Origin: Leminorella richardii
GTDB taxonomy: Bacteria; Pseudomonadota; Gammaproteobacteria; Enterobacterales; Enterobacteriaceae
DNA length: 64,000 bases
Direction: 5' to 3'
Assembly: GCF_900478135.1 (NCBI RefSeq)
Contig: NZ_LS483470.1
Coordinates: forward strand, 3,860,001 to 3,924,000
The notes below the pieces were generated by a model. It worked only from the letters and a program-made list of their open reading frames with translations, made no database searches and was not told the DNA's origin. Shown here piece after piece: positions 25,623 to 34,255 of this stretch. Position 1 is the stretch's first letter; every line of letters starts with the position of its first letter. A program made the position numbers and the translations under genes.

Positions 25623-27822
25623 TCTAAAAAGCCCCTGGGGAAACGTTAGCGTTGAGTTGGAAAACGACCAGTTGATGAGCGTTAGGGGCACTACCGATAG
25701 GGCGGTGTTTTTTGGTCAAGGGTACGGTACAGGGCGTTTACGCCTGTGGCAGCTCGATCTATCTCGTAGGGTTGCCAGCGGGCAACTGGCTGAGGTTTTG
25801 GGTGATGCCGCGCTGAGAACCGACGTATTTCAACGCAGGCTTGGATTGACCAGTTTGGCAAAGCGCGCCGAGGCGATTGACGCTGCGGCAGATCCTGAGT
25901 CTTGGCAGGGACAGCAGTATCAGCACGTTCAGTCCTATATTGCGGGAATTAACCATGCGCTACAGAACACAAAAATACGTCCTGCTGAAAGCTGGATGCT
26001 TGGTTACCGCATTCAGCCGTTTACCGTTACGGATGCCTACCTGCTGGCTCAGATTAAGTACTTTATCAATTCGGCATGGCAGTACGAGCTGTTTCATACC
26101 CGCTTAGCGGGTAAGCTGACACCGTCTCAGCACCGACAGCTGCTGATGACATTCAGTGAAGAAGGGAGCGCTGTCGAGCCTTTACCGCTGGATACCGACG
26201 GTCAGTGGCTGCCAATGGTGAAAAAAGCGCTGGAAGACGGGCTGTCCGGGTTGCGCTATTTGGGCATGTCGTCGCCGGACACCGGTTCCAACGTTATTGC
26301 TGTTGGTGGCCAATACACCGCTTCGGGAAAGCCTATTTTGGCGGCCGATCCCCATATGGGGCACGTTAACCCCGGATTTAACCTGCTGTGCAAGCTAGTG
26401 AGTGATGAAGGGTTGGACGTTATCGGTTCCCACTTTCCCGGCGCTCCGGGCATTATCGTCGGCCGCAACCGCCATGCGTCGTGGGGTATGGTTGGTATCA
26501 TGGCGGACAATCAGGATCTGTTTTTCGGGCAGTTGGATCTAGAGGCCGGTAAAGTTAAAACGACTGACGGCTGGGTACCGCTGACCAAAGATACACAGAA
26601 CATTGTCCGCAAGTCCGGCAGCGTTCACGAATTTACCACCTGGGGATGTTCACAGGGGCGCCTGCTGATGGAAAAAGGCAACTACGGCTTATTCCTGCGC
26701 TGGCCCGCATTGGAAAAGCCGGACGGCGATATTACGTTCTATGCGCTCTCTAAGTGCTGCGACTGGCAAAGCTTTCGCAGCGCCCTGTCCCGCGTTAATA
26801 ATTCACCGATGATGGTGGGCTATGCTGACGAACGCGGCGATATAGGCCTTCAGGCAATGGGGATGATCCCAAAAAGGCTTTGTGACATGGGCAGTCTGGT
26901 GATGGATTTAACCAATCCAGACTGCCAGTGGCAAGGCTATGTGCCGTTTGATGAACTTCCTTCTTTGCATAATCCACCCGAAGGTTATGCGGTGTACGCC
27001 AATCAGTACAGCGACTCACTGTTTAACGGGAAACCGTCTCTGTCAAACCGATGGCATTCTCCCAGCCGGGCTAGACGTGTCTCCGAGCTGATTTGCGCCA
27101 ACAAAAACCATACGGCGCAAACGCTGGCGGAAATTCAGGACGATAAAGTGGACTATTTCGCCCGCCAGACATTGCCGATGCTTTTACCCTATCTAAAAAT
27201 AGACTCTCCGCTGTCCCAGTGGAACGGTGATACTCGCCAGATAGCGCTTGCTCAGCTGTTTGAACAGTGGATCCAACAGCTTATGGATAAAATATTGGCT
27301 AAATCCCTCAAGCGTGGCGCCAGAGCCATGTACAGCGACTTTTGGTCAGGTTGCCGCTGGAACCTGATGGAAATCTTAAAACATCACCTGACAGAGTGGG
27401 GATTTGAGCAAGGGGATGTCGCCGTGCTGGTTCAGGAGGCGTATGACCTAGCTTTGGCCAATAGCGCAAAAATGACGTCACCGTGGGTGGAGTATCAGCA
27501 CACCATCAAGCGGCCGGAGTGGTTGAGAAAACTGTTAACTGGGCGCTACCCCTATCAGGGAGGAAACAGAGAAACGGTACATGCCACGCGGCAAAATGCA
27601 GATTTTCTTACCCAGTCGCACTCGGGAGAGAACGGCCAGCGGATCAGTAAGCCCTACACCTTTGGTCCGGGCTTTAAGCTGATAAGCGACATGGGAGACG
27701 CAAAAGAGATTCACTACACAACCAATATGCCTGCCAGCGGTTCGCCGTTTTTTTGGCGCTTAAAGCCTACGCTGGTGAGATGGCAAAAGGGGCAGCGTTT
27801 TATCACAAGCCTCAATAATTAA
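25612..27822 (+). CDS. Penicillin-acylase-family Ntn-hydrolase, predicted cytoplasmic
   Basis: This is an N-terminal-nucleophile amidohydrolase of the penicillin acylase family (S45), made as a proenzyme that cleaves itself. The family hallmark is GSN at residues 225-227, with Ser226 the expected new N-terminal nucleophile, followed by ILAADPHMG, GSHFPGAPGIIVGRNRHASWGM. The best start is the ATG at 25612 with AAGGAAG upstream, overlapping the SDR gene by 11 bp and giving 736 residues. It begins MKANLKSPWGNVSVE, with no signal peptide, while the well-known members are periplasmic. A cytoplasmic acylase embedded in an operon suggests removal, or transfer, of an acyl group during synthesis of a small molecule. 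Confidence 0.8.
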   Translation: MKANLKSPWGNVSVELENDQLMSVRGTTDRAVFFGQGYGTGRLRLWQLDLSRRVASGQLAEVLGDAALRTDVFQRRLGLTSLAKRAEAIDAAADPESWQGQQYQHVQSYIAGINHALQNTKIRPAESWMLGYRIQPFTVTDAYLLAQIKYFINSAWQYELFHTRLAGKLTPSQHRQLLMTFSEEGSAVEPLPLDTDGQWLPMVKKALEDGLSGLRYLGMSSPDTGSNVIAVGGQYTASGKPILAADPHMGHVNPGFNLLCKLVSDEGLDVIGSHFPGAPGIIVGRNRHASWGMVGIMADNQDLFFGQLDLEAGKVKTTDGWVPLTKDTQNIVRKSGSVHEFTTWGCSQGRLLMEKGNYGLFLRWPALEKPDGDITFYALSKCCDWQSFRSALSRVNNSPMMVGYADERGDIGLQAMGMIPKRLCDMGSLVMDLTNPDCQWQGYVPFDELPSLHNPPEGYAVYANQYSDSLFNGKPSLSNRWHSPSRARRVSELICANKNHTAQTLAEIQDDKVDYFARQTLPMLLPYLKIDSPLSQWNGDTRQIALAQLFEQWIQQLMDKILAKSLKRGARAMYSDFWSGCRWNLMEILKHHLTEWGFEQGDVAVLVQEAYDLALANSAKMTSPWVEYQHTIKRPEWLRKLLTGRYPYQGGNRETVHATRQNADFLTQSHSGENGQRISKPYTFGPGFKLISDMGDAKEIHYTTNMPASGSPFFWRLKPTLVRWQKGQRFITSLNN

Positions 27823-27856
27823 TAAGATAATCACTGGAACAAGAAGGAGCTTAAAC

Positions 27857-29275
27857 ATGGCCAGAAAAAAACAATGGCAGCTGGAAGGACACCCGGCCAG
27901 ACTGTGGCGGCCGCTGGCAGATGGCGCCGTTCGATGTGAGCTTTGCCCGCGATCGTGCAAGATTATTCCCGGACGAACCGGCGTTTGCCGCATGCGCCGC
28001 AATGAAAACGGCTCTCTCGTTAGCCTGAACTACGGCAAGTCGGTGCCGATGACGCAGGAAAGTATCGAAACCGAAGCGGTTTATCACTATGCGCCGGGAG
28101 AGAAAATTCTCTCTCTGGGCAACATTGGCTGTATGCTGAACTGTGATTTCTGCCAAAACTGGACTACCAGTCAGGCGCGCTACGTCCAAGACGACAACGT
28201 CATGTACTACAGCCCGGAAGACGTAGTGAATTACGCCCTCAAACACGATATCCGCGTGCTGTCGTGGACCTACAACGATCCGGTTGTTTGGCACGAATTC
28301 GTGATGGAAACGGCGAAGCTTGGACGTCAACATGGGCTTAAAAACCTTTATAAAAGTGCCTTTTATATCAGCGAAAAAGGCATCGACGAGCTGCTGGGCG
28401 TGATGGATATTTTCAGCATCTCGCTTAAATCAATGCAGGACAGCTTCTATCGCAAGCATACCGGCGGCAGGCTTCAGCCTATTTTGGACGGTATTAAGCA
28501 AGTCTATGATGCCCGAAAAGGCGGAAATGGCCCGCATCTCGAAATTTCCAACCTGTGCGTGACAGGTCGTAACGACAGCCTGACGGAAAGCCGTAAGGTA
28601 TCTGACTGGATGTTGAACCATCTGGATGAGGAAATTCCGCTGCACTACGTTCGCTTCCATCCTGACTATCGATATACCGACGTTGAGCGCACTTCAATCC
28701 CCTTCCTTGAACAGGCAAGAGTTAACGCTCTAGCCGACGGTATGCGCTATGTCTATTTAGGAAACGTGTACGGAACCGACAGTGCCAATAGCTACTGTCC
28801 AGACTGCCAAACTCAGTGGGTTAAGCGTAACGGGCTGGTGGCGCACTCGTTTCTTAAAGACGGCAGCTGCCCGAACTGCGGTAAGCGTTCCCCTATCGTT
28901 CTTCCCTGGGAGGATAAAAAACTCCGTCCGGAAGGGATTAGCATTCCGTCTGAGCTTTCCTGCTCAACGCATATGTTTCGCGGTGCGATACAGGCATGCC
29001 ACATAGAGCAGGATGAAGAGTCGACGCTGTATTACCAGTTTATCTCCGCATCCGGCGAGCCTGTGGGTGAGGTTGGCGTGAACGGCTGTTCTCGATTTAT
29101 GCTGTCGAAAAGCGACGATCGGGCTGCGGGTATTCGCCTTTATCACTCGGCGAATCGTGATATTCGTCTGTTTGAAGTGTATGACCGAGCCCACTTCCCA
29201 GTGATGAACTCGGAGCAAACGCGAGGCACCAGTGAAGACGTGCCGATTACCTTTCATCCGCTGCAAGGGCGCTAA
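27857..29275 (+). CDS. AmrS-like radical SAM enzyme with extra C-terminal domain
   Basis: This is a radical S-adenosylmethionine enzyme related to AmmeMemoRadiSam-system AmrS and pyruvate-formate-lyase activating enzymes. The iron-sulfur motif is Cys92-x3-Cys96-x2-Cys99 in GCMLNCDFCQNW. An N-terminal cysteine cluster (Cys27, 30, 34, 44) is typical of AmrS. A zinc-ribbon-like pair CPDC / CPNC (Cys314, 317, 338, 341) follows. AmrS proteins are about 330-390 residues; this one has 472, with about 100 extra at the C-terminus (a segment including GVNGCSRFMLS). No AMMECR1 or Memo gene is present, so the substrate is probably specific to this operon. It starts 34 bp after the acylase gene with AAGGAGC upstream. 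Confidence 0.8.
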   Translation: MARKKQWQLEGHPARLWRPLADGAVRCELCPRSCKIIPGRTGVCRMRRNENGSLVSLNYGKSVPMTQESIETEAVYHYAPGEKILSLGNIGCMLNCDFCQNWTTSQARYVQDDNVMYYSPEDVVNYALKHDIRVLSWTYNDPVVWHEFVMETAKLGRQHGLKNLYKSAFYISEKGIDELLGVMDIFSISLKSMQDSFYRKHTGGRLQPILDGIKQVYDARKGGNGPHLEISNLCVTGRNDSLTESRKVSDWMLNHLDEEIPLHYVRFHPDYRYTDVERTSIPFLEQARVNALADGMRYVYLGNVYGTDSANSYCPDCQTQWVKRNGLVAHSFLKDGSCPNCGKRSPIVLPWEDKKLRPEGISIPSELSCSTHMFRGAIQACHIEQDEESTLYYQFISASGEPVGEVGVNGCSRFMLSKSDDRAAGIRLYHSANRDIRLFEVYDRAHFPVMNSEQTRGTSEDVPITFHPLQGR

Positions 29276-29277
29276 CG

Positions 29278-30531
29278 ATGCCGATAAACTGGGGATATGC
29301 GCTGGCGCGAGGGCAGTTTATCGCCCGGCGCCTCAAGCGCGCTGGCCTAAACCAAAAGGGTGAAAACCTGCCTATTTTGTACCTGCCGGGCATTTTGGGC
29401 ACCAAACTGTATGACCGCCAGCAGCGTGCGCAAACCTGGGGGGACTATCGGGGCGTATTTTTCAACCGTCCGGAGCACGCTGGCTATGAGTATGAGGACT
29501 GTGATGCGCACCGAGAACGGGTATTGGCTAACGAACAGCTGCACGCGTTTACTATTGTGCCGGGTCTGGTGCATACGTTGGTTACCGCCGAACTTAAGAT
29601 GGTGCTTGAAACGGCTTTGGGCTATCGGGAAGGGCGAGACCTGTTTTTCGTCGGTCACGATTGGCGGGCCGATCACCGTCGGCTAGCGCTTCGGCTGGAC
29701 GATGAACTTTCGCGCATAGCCACGCTGTTTGGCCCTGAGCAGGAGGTTATTCTTATCGGGCAGTCAGCGTCTAATCTGGCAGTACGCTACTGGCTTGCCA
29801 CTACGACAGAAGAAAACCGTCGTCGGGTCGCAAAGTGGTACGCGTTTGGCCCGCCGTGGCGAGGAACCTATCAGGCACTGTCGATGATGATGACCGGATA
29901 TTACCCGGCAAGCCGCCATTTTCACGGCTTCACTGCGGATGATATCGCCAGCTACCCCAGCGTTTATCAACTTCTTCCTTCCGACTTTTCGGCGGTAGAT
30001 GGAAAAGGCAATCCTCTATCGTCGTTTGATATTTACGATCCCGAATGCTGGAGAACCTATCGAATGGGGCCCTACCGGGAAACGGGAAACGGAGTTTCAC
30101 CCGTCGCAGCCCGAGCCCGACTGGCTCTGGAAAATAATTTGCAAAGCGCGCGCGAGTTTTCTTCATGGGTGCAGGGAACGGATGCTAACAGGCCATCGGT
30201 ACCTCAGGTTTGGTTTTTGAGCGATAATAATCTGGCGGTGAAAACGGCCGTTTATGACAACAGCGTCTGGCATCTTGAAGCAAAAGAGATAAAGCGACGC
30301 TATCCCGAAAATGTGTTGTCACTGCTTGAATCCGGCGATGACCATTTGCCTTTAAGCCGACTGATTGATGAGCGCTGTGGTCCTGTCGTTCGCGATGCTA
30401 ACCACCAGCCGTGGGGAGAAAGCTTTGTTTACGTCAGTCAGGCGAGAACCCACCGGGCGCTGATTAACCATACGCCGAATTTGCAGTGTCTGGCCTTCGA
30501 TCTGGCGGTGGAGCGCCTGAAGCGGAGATAG
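29278..30531 (+). CDS. LCAT/PDAT-like alpha/beta hydrolase
   Basis: This 417-residue protein resembles the lecithin:cholesterol acyltransferase family. It has LPILYLPGILGTKLYD (residues about 31-46, the oxyanion region), FFVGHDWRADHRR (the DWR segment typical of LCAT), the nucleophile elbow GQSAS with Ser163, and GDDHLPLSRL near the C-terminus (the acid-residue loop). It lacks a signal peptide and clear membrane helices. It begins 2 bp after the radical SAM gene, the last gene of the operon, and is followed by a strong terminator. It could be a lipase or a transacylase; joining or cleaving the ester of the aldehyde-derived alcohol is one speculation. Confidence 0.7.
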   Translation: MPINWGYALARGQFIARRLKRAGLNQKGENLPILYLPGILGTKLYDRQQRAQTWGDYRGVFFNRPEHAGYEYEDCDAHRERVLANEQLHAFTIVPGLVHTLVTAELKMVLETALGYREGRDLFFVGHDWRADHRRLALRLDDELSRIATLFGPEQEVILIGQSASNLAVRYWLATTTEENRRRVAKWYAFGPPWRGTYQALSMMMTGYYPASRHFHGFTADDIASYPSVYQLLPSDFSAVDGKGNPLSSFDIYDPECWRTYRMGPYRETGNGVSPVAARARLALENNLQSAREFSSWVQGTDANRPSVPQVWFLSDNNLAVKTAVYDNSVWHLEAKEIKRRYPENVLSLLESGDDHLPLSRLIDERCGPVVRDANHQPWGESFVYVSQARTHRALINHTPNLQCLAFDLAVERLKRR

Positions 30532-30615
30532 CCACTTAAATAACGACTTTTTATGCGATAAGAAAAAAGGTCTAACCCTGTGGAATAACGCACATTGTTT
30601 GGCCAATAAAGGCGG

Positions 30616-30648
30616 AAAAAACTGTCTCCGAACGCAGACAGTTTTTTT
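30616..30648 (+). terminator. Strong terminator after the LuxE-LCAT operon
   Basis: A 12-bp perfect stem, AAAAAACTGTCT (30616-30627) with AGACAGTTTTTT (30636-30647), encloses an 8-nt loop and ends in seven T. It lies 85 bp after the LCAT-like gene. Confidence 0.88.
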
Positions 30649-30677
30649 GTGTATTTCGCTGAATTGTCATTTTTTGT

Positions 30678-30700
30678 CAGCCCTTATAAAACAAGGGCTG
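30678..30700. other. Inverted repeat upstream of glmU
   Basis: CAGCCCTT (30678-30685) and AAGGGCTG (30693-30700) form an 8-bp stem with a 7-nt loop. It lies 85 bp upstream of glmU. It could be a secondary terminator or a leader structure; it has no long T run. Confidence 0.4.
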
Positions 30701-30785
30701 AACGCGTTTTATGATTAAAAATAAGTAGCATTTTTGGCGCTAAAAAGGTTTACTTTCGCCAGTTCATTTTTATTACAGGTTGTCT

Positions 30786-32156
30786 ATGTCCACTTCTTCA
30801 CTCAGCGTTGTTATTTTGGCTGCCGGCAAAGGCACGCGCATGTATTCCGATCTCCCTAAAGTTCTGCATCTGTTGGCAGGAAAGCCAATGGTGCAGCACG
30901 TTATTGATACAGCGTCTAAACTGGGAGCAAAACAGGTTCACTTGGTTTACGGCCACGGCGGCGATCTGATGAAGAAAACGCTGGCCGGGCAGCCCGTTAA
31001 CTGGGTATTACAGGCCGAACAGTTAGGTACCGGCCACGCGATGCAGCAGGCTTCGCCTTTTTTTGCTGACGATGAAAATATTCTAATGCTGTACGGCGAC
31101 GGGCCGCTGATTTCCGAAGAGACGCTCCGCAGGCTGGTGGATGCCAAACCTGAAGGCGGCATAGGCCTGCTAACAGTGAAGCTGGACGACCCAACCGGCT
31201 ATGGTCGCATTGTGCGCGAAAACGGTAACGTGGTTAGCATCGTTGAACATAAAGACGCCAGCGATGAACAGCGCGAAATCAATGAGATTAATACCGGTAT
31301 TCTGGTCGCCAATGGAGCGGACATGAAGCGCTGGTTAAGCCAGTTGGATAACAATAACTCTCAGGGCGAGTTCTATATTACCGATATTATCGGTCTGGCT
31401 CACCGTGAAGGTCGTCAAATTGAAGCCGTTCATCCGGCACGCGTCAGTGAAACCGAAGGGGTTAATAATCGCCTACAGCTGGCTCACCTTGAGCGCGTTT
31501 ATCAGGCGGAACAGGCTGAACGGCTGCTGCTGGAAGGCGTTATGATTATCGATCCAGCGCGTTTCGATCTGCGCGGTGAACTGATCCACGGTCGTGACGT
31601 GACGATTGATACCAACGTTATCATTGAAGGTCGAGTGGTTCTCGGCAATCGCGTTCGCATTGAAAGCGGCTGCGTACTGAAAAACTGCGAAATTGGTGAC
31701 GACAGCGTTATAAGCCCCTACAGCGTGATTGAAGACGCGGTTCTTGGCGTCGGCTGTACCGTTGGGCCGTTCGCCCGACTGCGCCCTGGCGCTGAGTTGG
31801 ACGATGAAGCGCACGTTGGCAACTTTGTTGAGATAAAAAAATCTCGCTTGGGTAAGGGCTCCAAGGCGGGTCATCTTTCCTATCTCGGTGACGCTGATAT
31901 TGGTGACCGAGTCAATATTGGTGCAGGTACGATCACCTGTAACTATGACGGGGCCAACAAGTTTAAAACGATTATCGGTGACGACGTGTTTGTCGGTTCT
32001 GATACACAGCTGGTGGCGCCGGTTAGCGTCGCCAGAGGCGCCACTATCGGCGCAGGTACAACAGTGACCAGAAACGTTGGTGAAGACGAACTGGTAATCA
32101 GCCGGGTCGAACAGCGCCACATTACCGGCTGGCAGCGGCCGGTGAAAAAGAAGTAA
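30786..32156 (+). CDS. glmU: Bifunctional GlcNAc-1-P uridylyltransferase/GlcN-1-P acetyltransferase
   Basis: GlmU performs the last two steps to UDP-GlcNAc, the precursor of peptidoglycan and LPS. The N-terminal pyrophosphorylase domain begins VVILAAGKGTRMYSDLPKVLH and includes QAEQLGTGHAMQQ and LYGDGPLI (valine replaced by glycine relative to E. coli, the metal-binding aspartate kept). The C-terminal left-handed beta helix contains IGAGTITCNYDGANKFKT. A TTG at 30780 is in frame, but the ATG at 30786 with AGG at 7 bp gives 456 residues, the same as E. coli. It lies upstream of glmS with a 153-bp gap, in conserved order. Confidence 0.97.
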   Translation: MSTSSLSVVILAAGKGTRMYSDLPKVLHLLAGKPMVQHVIDTASKLGAKQVHLVYGHGGDLMKKTLAGQPVNWVLQAEQLGTGHAMQQASPFFADDENILMLYGDGPLISEETLRRLVDAKPEGGIGLLTVKLDDPTGYGRIVRENGNVVSIVEHKDASDEQREINEINTGILVANGADMKRWLSQLDNNNSQGEFYITDIIGLAHREGRQIEAVHPARVSETEGVNNRLQLAHLERVYQAEQAERLLLEGVMIIDPARFDLRGELIHGRDVTIDTNVIIEGRVVLGNRVRIESGCVLKNCEIGDDSVISPYSVIEDAVLGVGCTVGPFARLRPGAELDDEAHVGNFVEIKKSRLGKGSKAGHLSYLGDADIGDRVNIGAGTITCNYDGANKFKTIIGDDVFVGSDTQLVAPVSVARGATIGAGTTVTRNVGEDELVISRVEQRHITGWQRPVKKK

Positions 32157-32309
32157 CTATAAGTTTATAAAAGCCTGCATAGCGACAGGCAATAATCCCC
32201 ACTCTCTACAAGGCTCGGGGAAGCCGGAAAATCCGGTAAATTTAAAGTACACAGGTTAAGGGCATCGCAGGAGCTGATTTATCAGTTCCTTAAATCAGGA
32301 ATAGAAACG

Positions 32310-34145
32310 ATGTGTGGAATTGTTGGCGCAGTAGCGCAGCGAGATGTAGCAGAAATTCTGTTGGAAGGCTTACGCCGTCTGGAATACCGCGGGTATGACT
32401 CTGCCGGTTTGGCGGTGATTGACAGCGATAACCACCTGCAGCGGGTTCGCCGTTTGGGTAAGGTTAAGTGCCTGAGCGATGCGGTTAGCGAGCATCCTCT
32501 GTCGGGTGGAACGGGCATTGCCCACACCCGCTGGGCGACTCACGGTGAGCCGTCAGAGACAAACGCCCACCCGCACGAGTCCGGCTTTATTGCCGTCGTG
32601 CACAACGGCATTATTGAAAACTACGAGTCCCTGCGCGACGAGCTGATAGAAAAGGGCTACGTTTTCACCTCTGAAACGGATACTGAAGTTATTGCTCACC
32701 TGGTACACGAAGAGCTGAAGAATAATGCAGAGCTTAGCCTGTTGGAAGCGGTACAGCGCGTTCTGAAGACGTTACGCGGCGCTTACGGTACGGCGATTGT
32801 CGACAGGCGTAACCCAGACGTACTGGTTGCCGCTCGCTCCGGCAGCCCGATGGTAATCGGCCTCGGTCTTGGCGAAAACTTTGTTGCTTCTGACCAGCTA
32901 GCACTGCTGCCGGTAACTCGCCGCTTTATCTACATGGAAGAGGGTGACGTGGTGGAAGTCACTCGCCGGTCTGTCACTATTTTTGACAAGCAGGGCACCT
33001 TGGTTGACCGCCCGGCGGTAGAGTCTACCAGCCAGTACGATGCTGGTGATAAGGGCATCTATCGCCACTACATGCAAAAAGAGATTTACGAGCAACCGCT
33101 GGCGATTAAAAACACCCTTGAAGGGCGTATTAGCCACGGACTGGTTTCTTTAGAAGAGCTGGGCCCGTCTGCGACAGAGCTGCTGGAAAAGGTTCAGCAC
33201 ATTCAAATCGTTGCCTGCGGCACCTCTTATCACGCGGGTATGGTAGCGCGCTACTGGTTTGAAGCCGTCGCCGGTGTGCCGTGCGACATTGAGATCGCGT
33301 CCGAATTTCGCTACCGCAAGCCAGCGGTGCGCAAAGGTAGTCTGCTTCTGACCCTTTCCCAGTCGGGTGAAACGGCGGACACGCTGGCAGCGCTGCGCCT
33401 GTCTAAAGAGCTTGGCTATTTAGGCTCGCTGGCTATTTGCAACGTGCACGGTTCTTCTCTGGTGCGTGAATCCGACATTGCGCTGATGACTCGCGCCGGT
33501 GCGGAAATCGGCGTAGCGTCCACTAAGGCATTCACCACTCAGCTGACGGTTCTGCTGCTGCTGGTGGCTCGCTTTGGCCGCCTGCACGGCATGAGCGAGC
33601 AAAAGGAAAAAGAGATTGTGCACGCGCTTCAGGCGCTGCCAAACCGCATCGATCAGCTTCTTTCTTTGGAAAAGTCCATTGAGCTGCTGGCGGAAGACTT
33701 CTCTGAGAAGCACCATGCGCTGTTCCTCGGCCGTGGCGACCAGTACCCTATCGCGATGGAAGGGGCGCTGAAGCTTAAAGAGATTTCCTATATCCATGCG
33801 GAAGCCTATGCGGCAGGTGAACTGAAGCACGGCCCTCTAGCGCTGATTGATGCCGACATGCCGGTTATCGTCGTCGCTCCAAACAACGAGCTGCTGGAAA
33901 AGCTGAAGTCCAATATCGAAGAGGTGCGTGCGCGTGGCGGTCAGCTGTACGTGTTTGCCGAAGAAAACGCGGGCTTCTCCAGCGGGGAAGGCATGACGAT
34001 TATTCCTCTGCCTCACGTAGAAGAAATCGCCGCGCCGATTTTTTACACCATCCCGCTACAGCTGCTCTCCTACCACGTTGCCCTGATTAAGGGCACGGAC
34101 GTTGACCAACCGCGCAATCTGGCGAAGTCGGTGACGGTAGAATAA
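32310..34145 (+). CDS. glmS: Glucosamine-6-phosphate synthase (glutamine-dependent)
   Basis: GlmS converts fructose-6-phosphate and glutamine into glucosamine-6-phosphate, the committed step of the amino sugar pathway. The N-terminal Ntn glutaminase domain starts MCGIVGAVAQRDV with Cys2 as nucleophile; the isomerase half has two SIS domains (CGTSYHAGM, SQSGETADTLAALR, LGRGDQYPIAMEGALKLKEISYIHAEAYAAGELKHGP) and ends NLAKSVTVE. Length is 611 residues (609 in E. coli). The 153-bp gap before it, with the short repeat GCATCGCAGGAGC, is where GlmZ-type regulation acts in E. coli; I did not identify the pairing site here. A strong terminator follows. Confidence 0.97.
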   Translation: MCGIVGAVAQRDVAEILLEGLRRLEYRGYDSAGLAVIDSDNHLQRVRRLGKVKCLSDAVSEHPLSGGTGIAHTRWATHGEPSETNAHPHESGFIAVVHNGIIENYESLRDELIEKGYVFTSETDTEVIAHLVHEELKNNAELSLLEAVQRVLKTLRGAYGTAIVDRRNPDVLVAARSGSPMVIGLGLGENFVASDQLALLPVTRRFIYMEEGDVVEVTRRSVTIFDKQGTLVDRPAVESTSQYDAGDKGIYRHYMQKEIYEQPLAIKNTLEGRISHGLVSLEELGPSATELLEKVQHIQIVACGTSYHAGMVARYWFEAVAGVPCDIEIASEFRYRKPAVRKGSLLLTLSQSGETADTLAALRLSKELGYLGSLAICNVHGSSLVRESDIALMTRAGAEIGVASTKAFTTQLTVLLLLVARFGRLHGMSEQKEKEIVHALQALPNRIDQLLSLEKSIELLAEDFSEKHHALFLGRGDQYPIAMEGALKLKEISYIHAEAYAAGELKHGPLALIDADMPVIVVAPNNELLEKLKSNIEEVRARGGQLYVFAEENAGFSSGEGMTIIPLPHVEEIAAPIFYTIPLQLLSYHVALIKGTDVDQPRNLAKSVTVE

Positions 34146-34204
34146 CGCGTTATTTAAAAGAAGAAAGTAAGACAGTGGAAGAGTTGTAAAGAAGTAAGTT
34201 TGGC

Positions 34205-34243
34205 AAATCCGGCTATGTTTTTTTAAAGCATAGCCGGATTTTT
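34205..34243. terminator. Bidirectional terminator between glmS and nrtR
   Basis: AAATCCGGCTATG (34205-34217) pairs with CATAGCCGGATTT (34229-34241), a 13-bp perfect stem with an 11-nt loop. T and A runs flank both sides, so it can end the convergent glmS and nrtR transcripts. Confidence 0.85.
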
Positions 34244-34255
34244 ATTGGGCGCTTC

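Noticed and set aside
27857..29275. AmmeMemoRadiSam system
   Set aside because: The AmrS-like protein stands alone; AMMECR1 and Memo genes are not in the window.
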